Positions 1-7,635 of a DNA stretch of 18,601 nt are shown here, in pieces; the first letter of the stretch is position 1; each line of letters starts with the position of its first letter. The translations under genes were made by a program, and so were the position numbers. The DNA is from Bacillota bacterium. Its GTDB lineage: Bacteria > Bacillota > Clostridia > Oscillospirales > Oscillospiraceae. The DNA lies in contig JAEXCS010000045.1 of NCBI GenBank assembly GCA_023402075.1, positions 1 to 18,601 of the forward strand. The letters are read 5' to 3'. The notes beneath the pieces are model-generated. The model saw only the letters and a program-made list of their open reading frames with translations, searched no databases and was not told where the DNA came from.

Positions 1-5
1 CGACG

Positions 6-35
6 GGCGGGGGGTTGTGCTTTCAACACCCCGCC
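6..35. other. GC-rich inverted repeat downstream of the SLH gene
   Basis: A 7-bp stem (GGCGGGG/CCCCGCC) and a 4-bp stem (GTTG/CAAC), separated by one mismatch, enclose a six-base loop. It lies about 35 bp past the stop of the minus-strand SLH gene, where a terminator would be expected. No T-tract follows on either strand within the window, so this is a strong hairpin of uncertain function. It could be a factor-assisted terminator or part of a longer structure cut by the window edge. Confidence 0.35.
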
Positions 36-69
36 GCTTCTGATTTCAATTACCTTTGCGGCTCCCCGC

Positions 70-1593
70 CTATTTCAGCCCCGCAAGAATCCCGTTCTCC
101 CCGTCCAGAGGGCCGGACAAATTGTCAAGGCACAGTCCGCCGCCGCCGAAAAACGACAAAAGCTGCCACCGCGCTCGGGCAGAGCGCGCATCGTTATACC
201 AGACCACCACCCTTTGTCCGGAGTTCGTATAGCTGAGATAGGGCGCGGCATACCGCCCGGACCAGTAGCTTGTGATGCCGGAGGTGGACAGCAGGGCGGA
301 AAGCTCCGCCGCGGGCACATCTCCTTCAGCCCGTTCTCCCACCCACTTGGAGCCGGACACGGTAAGCAAAAGCACACGCTTTTCCGCCGGAACGGCGGAT
401 GCCACGGCTTCCATCGCGTAATAGACCTCCTCCAGCGGCTCTCTGGGCGTGGTGGGCAGACCGGAAATCACCTGATAATAGGGCGCGACACGCAAAATGA
501 TTTTATCCGCCACAGCAGACAGCGCGGCAAAGTCATAACCGTTGTAGGCCGTGCCACCCTTGCGGACGGGCGCTTCCGCCGTCACGAAAAAAAGCTTGTC
601 CTTCCCAATGGCTGTTCGCAGGGCGGTGGCCGTCGCCGTAAGGACTGCTTTGTCCGTGCCCGCCAGTTTTGAAATGTCCAGCAACACGCCGTCCCAGCCG
701 CCGACAGCGGCTGCCGCCGCAATTTCTTTTGCCAGCGCCGCAGGATCCGCCTTGGCAAAAGCGGATCCTGAACCGGAAACCTGAAGCAGCACGCGCCTGT
801 CCCCCGCCGCTGCCCGAATGGCGGCAGCCGCTTCCTCCGAAACGTCGGAAACCAGTTGAAGCGTACCGCTGTACACCAGCTTCAGCGCGGGAACCGCCAC
901 AGTCTTGACGCCCTCAAGGTTCGTCCCCGACACTTCTCGGGCAATCCCCATGATTTCCGGCGCGGGGGCGTGCAGCTTGTCATAAACCCGCATCAGCACG
1001 GCGGCGGCCTGCTCTCGTGTGACCGGCTTGTCCGGCTGAAATTCCTGGCGGGTGTTCCCCGTCATAATGCCAAGGTCGCTGGCCAGAATCAAATAACCCA
1101 AGCTAAAGGTCACATCGGTAAAGGGAGACTTTCGCTCTCCCGCAAGTCCCGCCAGCGTCCCATAGCCCAGAGATCGCACCAGCATCACCGCCATCTCCGC
1201 CCGGGTAATCGCGTCCCCGGGACGGAAGCTCTCCTCCTGCTGCGTCACCGCCCCCCGGGCGAGCACGGTTTCTACCGCGCCGTAATACCACTTGGAGGTA
1301 TCCCGATTGTCAGCAAAGGAGCCGACGGCAGGAGACACTGTCTCCCACGCAAACAGGCGGCACAGTACCGCGGCAAACGCCGCCCGGGTCATAGACCCTC
1401 CCATACCGAACCTACCATCGCTCTGCCCGTTCAAAAGGCCCTTATCCGCCGCCCGGGTAATGGACTCCGCCGCCCAGTGGGTCTTAGGCACATCAGGAAA
1501 TCTGGAGGCCGCAGCCGCGCTCACCGGCAGCGCCGCCAAAAGACACAGGCAGCTAAGGCCTGCCGCAGCCAGTCGTTTCAGGTATTTCAGCAA
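70..1593 (-). CDS. Secreted SLH-domain protein with a GH18/YaaH-like C-terminal region
   Basis: A 507-residue surface protein. The start is a TTG, chosen because AAGGAG sits seven bases upstream and the residues that follow (MLKYLKRLAAAG, then a leucine/alanine core ending in SAAAA near residue 29) form a signal peptide. Three S-layer homology repeats follow at about residues 31-75, 93-140 and 155-205, each with the F-x-D-V/N and I-T-R-A-E/A type signatures. SLH repeats bind pyruvylated secondary cell-wall polymers. The C-terminal ~290 residues resemble a GH18 TIM barrel of the spore-cortex YaaH/SleL type. They contain GWDGVLLDIS near residue 298, where GH18 enzymes have DGxxxDxE, and a WYNDARSARA stretch near the end like the WFEDARS segment of YaaH proteins. 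The GH18 catalytic glutamate is a serine here, so hydrolase activity is doubtful. SLH assignment is firm; the C-terminal assignment is by motif memory. It is monocistronic with its own promoter. Confidence 0.85.
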   Translation of the reverse strand: MLKYLKRLAAAGLSCLCLLAALPVSAAAASRFPDVPKTHWAAESITRAADKGLLNGQSDGRFGMGGSMTRAAFAAVLCRLFAWETVSPAVGSFADNRDTSKWYYGAVETVLARGAVTQQEESFRPGDAITRAEMAVMLVRSLGYGTLAGLAGERKSPFTDVTFSLGYLILASDLGIMTGNTRQEFQPDKPVTREQAAAVLMRVYDKLHAPAPEIMGIAREVSGTNLEGVKTVAVPALKLVYSGTLQLVSDVSEEAAAAIRAAAGDRRVLLQVSGSGSAFAKADPAALAKEIAAAAAVGGWDGVLLDISKLAGTDKAVLTATATALRTAIGKDKLFFVTAEAPVRKGGTAYNGYDFAALSAVADKIILRVAPYYQVISGLPTTPREPLEEVYYAMEAVASAVPAEKRVLLLTVSGSKWVGERAEGDVPAAELSALLSTSGITSYWSGRYAAPYLSYTNSGQRVVVWYNDARSARARWQLLSFFGGGGLCLDNLSGPLDGENGILAGLK

Positions 1594-1682
1594 ATAATCA
1601 TCTCCTTCTTTAAACGCTTCACATAATCATCCGCCCGGCAAAGCCCGGACTGCTTTCAATCTTCCAGCATCATAATCCGGTT

Positions 1683-1711
1683 ATTTTAGCAGAATCCGGC
1701 CTGCCCGTCAA
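1683..1711 (-). promoter_or_regulatory. Sigma-A-type promoter for the SLH gene
   Basis: On the minus strand TTGACG and TAAAAT are separated by exactly 17 bases. The predicted transcript starts near 1676 and leaves a leader of about 80 nt before the TTG start at 1593. The -35 element lies only 26 bp from the -35 of the divergent recJ promoter. Confidence 0.75.
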
Positions 1712-1737
1712 ATTTCCAGCCAAAGGTTAGAATTTTC

Positions 1738-1766
1738 TTTACGTTTCCGTGGAACTTTGGTATAAT
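1738..1766 (+). promoter_or_regulatory. Sigma-A-type promoter for recJ-rel
   Basis: TTTACG and a perfect TATAAT are separated by 17 bases, and a TGG just before the -10 gives an extended -10 (TGn). Predicted transcription starts near 1773, about 59 nt before the recJ start. Confidence 0.8.
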
Positions 1767-1831
1767 AGTGGAGTTATTTTGGAAAATAGCACAACTGTGC
1801 CGCAGAATTTGTCGGAAGGGGGGCTGCCGTG

Positions 1832-3934
1832 ATGAAATTTGAAAAGTGGAACATTGGCGCACCCTCTGCGGAGGCGGTGGAAGCGCTGCGTCAGGCGGGA
1901 TATCCCGCGCTGCTGTCCACTGTGCTGGCGGGCAGGGGCGTGGTTTCCGCCGAGGGAGCGGCCAAGCGGCTGGAGTGCGACGGCGCGCTGACACTCTCCC
2001 CCTTTGCCATGGCGGACATGGATAAGGCTGTGGAGCGCATCCGCCGCGCCATTGCGGACGGGGAAACCGTGGCCGTCTTCGGCGATTACGATGTGGACGG
2101 CATTACCTCCACCGTGTTGCTGCTGGACTATTTAAAAAACTGCGGTGTTTCCTGCCTGCGCTATATTCCCAGACGCATTGAGGACGGCTACGGTCTGAGC
2201 CGGGATGCGATTCAGTTTCTTCACGATCAGGGCGCCACGCTGATGGTGACGGTGGACTGCGGTGTCACCGGGGCGGATGAGGTGGATTTTGCAGCTTCTC
2301 TGGGGCTGGACGTGGTGGTTACGGACCATCACGAGTGCAAAGGCCCCCTGCCCAAGGCCGCCGCCGTGGTGGACCCCCACCGGCCCGACTGTCCATACCC
2401 CTTCAAGCACCTTGCGGGCGTGGGCGTGGCGCTGAAGCTGGTTCTGGCTTTGGGCGGCTCCGTCAACGAGGAGCGGCTGTTCTGCCGATACTGCACCCTT
2501 GCCGCCATCGGCACCGTTGCCGACGTGATGCGGATGGAGGGAGAAAACCGGGTAATTGTCCAGCGGGGCCTTGCCGCCCTGCCGAGAACGGATTTTGTGG
2601 GCATTCACGCCCTTTTAAAAGAAGCGGGGCTGGACGGAAAGCCTGTCACCTCCGTGCAGATCGGCTTTTCTTTGGCCCCCCGCATCAACGCGGCGGGGCG
2701 CATGGGTGCGGCAGATCTCGCCGCCGACCTGCTGGAAACCGAAGATCCCGCCCGCGCCGAGGAGCTGGCCCGGGCGCTTTGTGATTTGAACCGGGAGCGT
2801 CAGGCCGTGGAGCAGGACATCTGCGCCGACGCGCTGCGCCAGATTGAGTCCCTGCCGGACGCTCAGCGCTCCGCGCTGGTGCTGGACAGCGACGACTGGC
2901 ATCAGGGCGTAGTGGGCATCGTGGCCTCCCGCATCAGCGAAAAGTTTTCCTGCCCCAGCTTTATGATTCACATTCAGGACGGCTTGGGAAAAGGCTCCTG
3001 CCGGAGCTTCGGGGGCTTTAACCTCTTTGCCGCACTGGAAGCCTGCTCCAGCCTGCTGGAGGGATTCGGCGGCCACGAGCTGGCCGCGGGCTTTACCATC
3101 CGCAGGGAAAACATTGCCCCTTTCCGGGAAAAAATGAACGGCTATGTCCGCGCACACTGCGGCAAGGGCATTCCCGTTCCCGCGCTGGAGATCGACGCCG
3201 CCGTAGCCGACCCCGCGGACCTGACCATGGACGAGGTGGAGCAGCTTGGCCATCTGGACCCTTACGGCGCGGGGAATCCCCGGCCTGTCTTCGCGCTGCT
3301 TGGCGCGCGGGTGGAGGGGCTTCAGGGCGTGGGGCAGGGAAAGCACCTCAAGTTACAGCTGAGCCGGGGCCTCTGCCGGTTTGACGCCATCTTTTTCTCC
3401 GCCACGGCGGAGGAGTGCGGTATCCGTGTGGGAGATCGGGTGGACGCCGCCTTTTATCTTCAGGGCAACACCTTCCGCGGGCGAACCACTCTGCAATTAC
3501 AGATGGTGGACCTTCGGCTCAGCCGCGTCCCCAGCCGCAGCGAGGTGGAAAACCTTGAACTGATTCGGCGGCTGGACTGCGGAGAAGGGCTGACAGCACA
3601 GGAGACAGATCGCCTGAACGTGTCCTTGGAGCAGTTTCGCGTACTGCTGAGGGCCATTCGACGATTGCTTCCGCAGGGACGGGCAACGGCTGCAAGGCTT
3701 CCGTTTCTCCGCTCCGTGGGCGAGCTTTTCGGCGGGCGGGAAGCGTTTTTGCGCGCCGCCCTTGCACTGGCGGTGTTTGAGGAACGGGGACTGCTGCGCA
3801 CCATTCCCGTGGATGAGGAATTTTTTGACATTGCGCTGCTTCCATGGGAAGACAGCGTGGATCTTTGCGCCTGCCCCCTTTTACAAAGGCTGCATGCCGG
3901 GGCGCAGGTATGGGAAGGGAGGGAGGCCCAATGA
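1832..3934 (+). CDS. recJ: Single-stranded-DNA-specific exonuclease RecJ
   Basis: A 700-residue 5'-3' single-strand DNA exonuclease used in recombination and mismatch or base-excision repair. It carries the DHH-superfamily motif I DYDVDG near residue 85, a VDCG motif near 142 and the metal-binding TDHHE near 165, all expected to coordinate Mn/Mg. The DHHA1 module follows with GGHELAAGF near residue 410. An OB-fold and a further C-terminal extension come after it, as in Gram-positive RecJ, which is longer than the ~577-residue E. coli enzyme. The ATG at 1832 is preferred over the adjacent GTG at 1829 because it is eight bases from the AAGGGGGG ribosome site; either is possible. Its stop overlaps the rel start as ATGA, so the two are translationally coupled. 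B. subtilis has apt between recJ and relA; that gene is absent here. Confidence 0.96.
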   Translation: MKFEKWNIGAPSAEAVEALRQAGYPALLSTVLAGRGVVSAEGAAKRLECDGALTLSPFAMADMDKAVERIRRAIADGETVAVFGDYDVDGITSTVLLLDYLKNCGVSCLRYIPRRIEDGYGLSRDAIQFLHDQGATLMVTVDCGVTGADEVDFAASLGLDVVVTDHHECKGPLPKAAAVVDPHRPDCPYPFKHLAGVGVALKLVLALGGSVNEERLFCRYCTLAAIGTVADVMRMEGENRVIVQRGLAALPRTDFVGIHALLKEAGLDGKPVTSVQIGFSLAPRINAAGRMGAADLAADLLETEDPARAEELARALCDLNRERQAVEQDICADALRQIESLPDAQRSALVLDSDDWHQGVVGIVASRISEKFSCPSFMIHIQDGLGKGSCRSFGGFNLFAALEACSSLLEGFGGHELAAGFTIRRENIAPFREKMNGYVRAHCGKGIPVPALEIDAAVADPADLTMDEVEQLGHLDPYGAGNPRPVFALLGARVEGLQGVGQGKHLKLQLSRGLCRFDAIFFSATAEECGIRVGDRVDAAFYLQGNTFRGRTTLQLQMVDLRLSRVPSRSEVENLELIRRLDCGEGLTAQETDRLNVSLEQFRVLLRAIRRLLPQGRATAARLPFLRSVGELFGGREAFLRAALALAVFEERGLLRTIPVDEEFFDIALLPWEDSVDLCACPLLQRLHAGAQVWEGREAQ

Positions 3935-6144
3935 CCGTAGAAGAGGAATATCAACTGCTTGAGGACACCATCCGGGCTTACAACCCCTCGGCGGATTTTG
4001 CTCACATCCGGGCCGCTTACGAATTTGCGGAAAAAAGCCACATTGCCCAGAAGCGTAAAAGCGGCGAGCCTTATATTATCCATCCTCTGGCGGTGGCCCA
4101 GATTGTGGCCGAGGAGCTGCGGCTGGACTCCGAGTCCATTGAGGCCGCCCTTCTCCACGATGTGATTGAAGACACCCCCGCAAGCCACGAGGAGGTTGCC
4201 CGGCTTTTTTCTCCCACGGTTGCGAATCTGGTGGAGGGAGTCAGTAAGCTGACCCGCATCCAGTACGCCACCAAGGAAGACGAGCAGATGGAAAATCTGC
4301 GCAAAATGCTCATCGCCATGAGCAAGGACATCCGGGTCATCCTCATCAAAATTTCCGACCGGCTGCACAATATGCGCACCATGGAGTATCAGTCCCCGGA
4401 GAAGCAGAAGCAAAAATCTCTGGAGACGATGGAAATTTACGCCCCCATTTCCCACCGCTTGGGCATGCAGCGCATAAAATGGGAGCTGGAGGACCTGTCC
4501 CTAAAATATCTGGACCCGGTTGGATTTAACGAAATTGTTTCGACTCTGAGTGCGAAAAAAGCCGAGTACGACGACTTTATGAATCGCACGCAGGCCCAGA
4601 TTGACCAGCGCCTGGGGGAAATGGAAATTCGCCACAAGGTCTACGGACGGATGAAGCATCCCTACTCTATTTACCGCAAAATGTTTAACCAGAACAAGTC
4701 TCTGGATGAAATTTTTGACCTGTTTGCCTTCCGCGTGGTGGTGGACTCCGTGGGGGACTGCTACAACGTGTTGGGCGTTATTCATGACATTTATAAGCCC
4801 ATTCTGGGTAGGTTCAAAGACTATATCGGAACGCCCAAGCCCAACGGCTACCAATCCCTCCACACCACCGTGATGGGCGGAGACGGCATTCCCTTTGAGG
4901 TGCAGATCCGCACGCAGGAAATGCACGAAATCGCGGAATACGGCGTGGCCGCCCATTGGAAATACAAGCAGAACGGGCAGGGCAGCGGCACCGAGGGGAA
5001 ATACGAGTGGGTCCGGCGCCTTCTTGAAAATCAGGAGGGCACCGACGCGGAGGAGTATATCCGCTCTCTGAAAATCGACATGTTTTCCGATGAGGTGTTC
5101 GTGTTTACCCCGGGCGGCGATGTGCAGAACCTTCCCGCTGGAGCCACGCCCATCGACTTTGCCTATTCCGTCCACTCCGCCGTGGGCAACCATATGATCG
5201 GCGCCAAGGTTAACGGACGCATCGTCACCTATGACTTTCAGCTTAAAAACGGCGACATTGTGGAGATTCTCACCTCTAAAACCGCTAAGGGCCCCAGCCG
5301 GGACTGGCTGAAAATTGCCAAGTCCAGCGAGGCCCGCAGCAAAATTCGGCAGTGGTTTAAAAAGGAACGGCGGGAGGAGAACATTGCCAACGGCCGCGCC
5401 GCCTTTGAATCGGAGCTGAAGCACTGCGGCATCGCCATGAAGGACGTGCTGGCGCTTGAGAACCTGCCAGAGCTTTTGAAACGGGTGTCCTTCGGGACGC
5501 TGGATGAGATGTACGCCGCCATCGGCTACGGTGGATTTTCCGCCCAGAAGGCCGTGAACCGGATGCAGGGCGAGCTGGCACGCATTCAAAAGCTGCACCA
5601 GCAGGAAAAGTCTCTGGAAGACGCGATAGAAGCCGGCAAATCCGAAGAACCGGCAAAGACTGCCATTCCCAAGCGCGCCCGCAGCGAACAGGGCATCATC
5701 GTGGAGGGGCTTTCCAACTGCCTTGTAAAATTTTCAAAATGCTGCACCCCCGTACCCGGGGATGAGATTATCGGCTTTATCACGCGGGGATACGGCGTGT
5801 CCGTCCACCGGCACGACTGCCCCAACGCCTCGGCGGAGCGCCGCAGCCAGCCGGACCAGCAGGGTCGGTGGATTAAGGTCACCTGGGGTGTGGATACCAA
5901 CGACAGCTATCGCACCTCTCTGGAAATTCTGGCCAAGGACAGGAACAATTTGGTTTTGGACGTTTCCGCAGCCCTGTCCGTGACCAATACCCGGGTGGCG
6001 GCGCTGAACGTCCGCACCACAGAGGACCGCTTTGCCGTCATCATGCTGGAGATCAGCGTCAAGGACGGCGACCAGCTTCAATCGCTGATGAAGCGGCTCA
6101 ATCAGGTTTCGGGGGTTTTAAGCGTTACGCGGCCCGCCGGATGA
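3931..6144 (+). CDS. rel: Bifunctional (p)ppGpp synthetase/hydrolase Rel
   Basis: A 737-residue RelA/SpoT-family protein that makes (p)ppGpp from ATP plus GDP/GTP on starved ribosomes and also degrades it. The domain order is complete. The N-terminal HD hydrolase has the catalytic LLHDVIEDT motif (His76, Asp77). The synthetase domain has GRFKDYI (RFKD, residues 294-297), the basic RxKD motif typical of bifunctional Rel rather than the acidic ExDD of monofunctional RelA. It also has PNGYQSLHT and the VQIRT segment. A TGS domain starts near 388, a cysteine-containing segment SKCCTPVPGD lies near 603, and an ACT domain forms the last ~80 residues. Intact hydrolase residues argue that it is active in both directions. 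The ATG at 3931 follows a GGGAGGGAGG ribosome site and overlaps the recJ stop by 4 bp; upstream in-frame starts would run into recJ. Confidence 0.97.
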   Translation: MTVEEEYQLLEDTIRAYNPSADFAHIRAAYEFAEKSHIAQKRKSGEPYIIHPLAVAQIVAEELRLDSESIEAALLHDVIEDTPASHEEVARLFSPTVANLVEGVSKLTRIQYATKEDEQMENLRKMLIAMSKDIRVILIKISDRLHNMRTMEYQSPEKQKQKSLETMEIYAPISHRLGMQRIKWELEDLSLKYLDPVGFNEIVSTLSAKKAEYDDFMNRTQAQIDQRLGEMEIRHKVYGRMKHPYSIYRKMFNQNKSLDEIFDLFAFRVVVDSVGDCYNVLGVIHDIYKPILGRFKDYIGTPKPNGYQSLHTTVMGGDGIPFEVQIRTQEMHEIAEYGVAAHWKYKQNGQGSGTEGKYEWVRRLLENQEGTDAEEYIRSLKIDMFSDEVFVFTPGGDVQNLPAGATPIDFAYSVHSAVGNHMIGAKVNGRIVTYDFQLKNGDIVEILTSKTAKGPSRDWLKIAKSSEARSKIRQWFKKERREENIANGRAAFESELKHCGIAMKDVLALENLPELLKRVSFGTLDEMYAAIGYGGFSAQKAVNRMQGELARIQKLHQQEKSLEDAIEAGKSEEPAKTAIPKRARSEQGIIVEGLSNCLVKFSKCCTPVPGDEIIGFITRGYGVSVHRHDCPNASAERRSQPDQQGRWIKVTWGVDTNDSYRTSLEILAKDRNNLVLDVSAALSVTNTRVAALNVRTTEDRFAVIMLEISVKDGDQLQSLMKRLNQVSGVLSVTRPAG

Positions 6145-6216
6145 CGTCGGAGCACGCTCCATATCCCTCGCTTTGCCCTGCGGGAAAAGCTCGCTTATTC
6201 CGCCGCTCCTCCTTTT

Positions 6217-6247
6217 CCCCGAAATGCGGCGCACCCGCTTTTCGGGG
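6217..6247. other. Hairpin in repeat unit 1
   Basis: CCCCGAAA pairs with TTTCGGGG (8 bp), then a t/t mismatch, then GCGG pairs with CCGC around a five-base loop. There is no T-tract on either side, so it is not a standard terminator. Confidence 0.75.
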
Positions 6248-6337
6248 AGATTAAGACGGGGGCTGCGTTAGAGCACGCTCCATATCCCTCGCTTTGCCCT
6301 GCGGGAAAAGCTCGCTCATTCCGCCGCTCCTCCTTTT

Positions 6338-6368
6338 CCCCGAAATGCGGCGCAACCGCTTTTCGGGG
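6338..6368. other. Hairpin in repeat unit 2
   Basis: Same stem as in unit 1, exactly 121 bp downstream. The only change within it is one loop base (c to a), so pairing is unaffected. Confidence 0.75.
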
Positions 6369-6458
6369 AGATTAAGACGGGGGCTGCGTTAGAGCACGCT
6401 CCATATCCCTCGCTTTGCCCTGCGGGAAAAGCTCATTCACTCCATTGCCGCTCCTTTT

Positions 6459-6488
6459 CACGGAAAGCCGCAAAGCGGATTTCCCGTG
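6459..6488. other. Diverged but structure-conserving hairpin in repeat unit 3
   Basis: CACGG/CCGTG, AAA/TTT and CCGC/GCGG pair around an AAA loop, with one mismatch and one bulge. Most stem bases differ from units 1 and 2, yet the fold and position in the unit are kept. Confidence 0.65.
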
Positions 6489-6552
6489 ATGGGCTGGGGC
6501 TGCGATGAGAAGACGCAGCAGATATTATTGAATCAGTAAAGGAGATATAAGT

Positions 6553-6999
6553 ATGCGCGCGGTCGTCACAAGAGTTACCCAGGCCTCCGTCTCCATCGAC
6601 GGGGCGGTAAAGGGCCAAATCGGTCAGGGCTTTCTCATCCTTCTGGGCGTCACCCATGAGGACACGGAGGCCGAAGTCCTCAAGCTGGCCGATAAAATCT
6701 GCGGTCTTCGCATTTTTGAGGACGAGAACGGAAAGATGAATCTTGGACTGGACGCTGTGAACGGTGAGCTGCTGATTATCTCCCAGTTTACCCTGTACGG
6801 AAGCTGCAAGCGGGGCCGCAGACCGGACTTTCTTGCCGCCGCGCGGCCGGAAGTTGCCATCCCCCTGTATGAATCCTTTATCGCGGCCTGCCGGGAAAAG
6901 GTTTCGCGGGTGGAAAGCGGCGAATTTGGCGCAGACATGAAGGTGGACTCCGTAAACGACGGTCCGCTGACACTGATTTTAGACACTGACACGCTGTAA
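6553..6999 (+). CDS. dtd: D-aminoacyl-tRNA deacylase
   Basis: A 148-residue DTD-fold enzyme that hydrolyses D-aminoacyl (and glycyl-tRNA-Ala) esters, removing mischarged tRNA before it reaches the ribosome. It starts with the family MRAVVTRVTQASV segment. It has both active-site signatures: SQFTLYG at residues 77-83 and NDGPLT at 135-140, the latter in place of the usual NxGPVT. Length is normal for the family (about 145-150). The ATG at 6553 has a GGAG eight bases upstream. It follows rel across the repeat array, and rel-dtd adjacency is common in Firmicutes. It runs directly into the MBL-fold gene with a 12-bp gap. Confidence 0.96.
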   Translation: MRAVVTRVTQASVSIDGAVKGQIGQGFLILLGVTHEDTEAEVLKLADKICGLRIFEDENGKMNLGLDAVNGELLIISQFTLYGSCKRGRRPDFLAAARPEVAIPLYESFIAACREKVSRVESGEFGADMKVDSVNDGPLTLILDTDTL

Positions 7000-7011
7000 G
7001 GAGCTTTTGCC

Positions 7012-7632
7012 ATGAAAATCGTTACCATGCAGGTTGGCGCGATCATGACCAACTGCTATATTTTTTGCGACGAGGACGCGAAGGTCTGCGCCATTGTGGA
7101 CCCCGGTGCCGACGCGGACCGGGTAGCCCGTGCCGTGGAGGAAACCGGCTGCGCCCCCGTATGCATTTTCCTGACCCACGGACACTACGACCACACCGGT
7201 GCGGTGGCGGAGCTTTTGGGACGGTATCCCGGCATTCCCGCCTATTTAAATCGCCGCGACGTCCATGGTGATGACGCGGACCGGCGGACCCGGGAGCTGT
7301 TTTTGTCCCTTCCCCCCACGGTGGATTACGGCGAGGGGGACACCGTTCAGGTGGGAGGTTTCACTGTTTCTGTCCTTTCTACCCCGGGCCATTCTCCCGG
7401 CTCCGTGACGCTGCTGTGCAGCGATGCCATGTTTGCCGGAGACACGTTGTTTGCCGGCTCCTGCGGGCGGACAGATCTTCCCGGCGGCAATGTGGGCGAT
7501 ATGCTGGCATCCCTGTCCCGTCTGGGGCGGCTTGAGGGGGAATACACCGTGCTCCCCGGCCACATGGGTTCTTCTCTTCTCAGCCGGGAACGGGAATACA
7601 ATCCATTTATGCTTCAGGCGCTGGGTCGCTGA
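7012..7632 (+). CDS. MBL-fold metallohydrolase, glyoxalase II-like
   Basis: A 206-residue metallo-beta-lactamase-fold protein. The zinc ligands are visible: THGHYDH gives His56, His58, Asp60 and His61, TPGHSPGSV supplies a further His, AGDTLF the bridging Asp, and LPGHM the last His. The compact length without the ~60-residue glyoxalase II substrate-binding domain matches the YcbL/YqgX class of small hydrolases acting on hydroxyacyl-glutathione-like or other thioesters. The substrate cannot be fixed from sequence. The start is supported by AAGGAG overlapping the dtd stop. It is followed four bases later by the radical SAM gene, so dtd, this gene and hemZ form one unit. Confidence 0.93.
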   Translation: MKIVTMQVGAIMTNCYIFCDEDAKVCAIVDPGADADRVARAVEETGCAPVCIFLTHGHYDHTGAVAELLGRYPGIPAYLNRRDVHGDDADRRTRELFLSLPPTVDYGEGDTVQVGGFTVSVLSTPGHSPGSVTLLCSDAMFAGDTLFAGSCGRTDLPGGNVGDMLASLSRLGRLEGEYTVLPGHMGSSLLSREREYNPFMLQALGR

Positions 7633-7635
7633 GCC

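Larger units (their letters stand above)
6150..6507. repeat. Tandem array of ~121-bp repeats (two near-identical copies plus one diverged copy)
   Basis: This fills most of the 408-bp gap between rel and dtd. Unit 1 (6150-6270) and unit 2 (6271-6391) are exactly 121 bp and differ at only two positions by eye. Unit 3 (6392 to about 6507) matches the first 43 bases exactly and then diverges, but keeps CCGCTCCTTTT and a final GGGGCTGCG. Each unit contains a long hairpin (listed separately). No credible ORF, ribosome site or T-tract terminator is seen in the array, and no flanking target-site duplication is obvious. It may be a dispersed intergenic repeat of the genome that duplicated locally; other copies cannot be seen in this window. 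Confidence 0.9.

Noticed and set aside
856..1626. 256-codon plus-strand frame antisense to the SLH gene
   Set aside because: Arg/Pro/His-rich translation, no ribosome site, and the minus strand encodes clear SLH repeats with a signal peptide.
4501..5598. 365-codon open frame on the minus strand inside rel, and similar long frames at 3460-4455, 8353-9321 and 9436-10530
   Set aside because: They run antisense to genes with full conserved motifs. They arise from GC-rich third positions, and their products are His/Gly/Val-rich with no recognised domain.
6217..6247. Rho-independent terminator for rel
   Set aside because: The stem is strong but no T-tract follows on either strand in any of the three units.
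6145..6552. CRISPR array
   Set aside because: Units are ~121 bp, contiguous and without unique spacers, and no cas genes are nearby.
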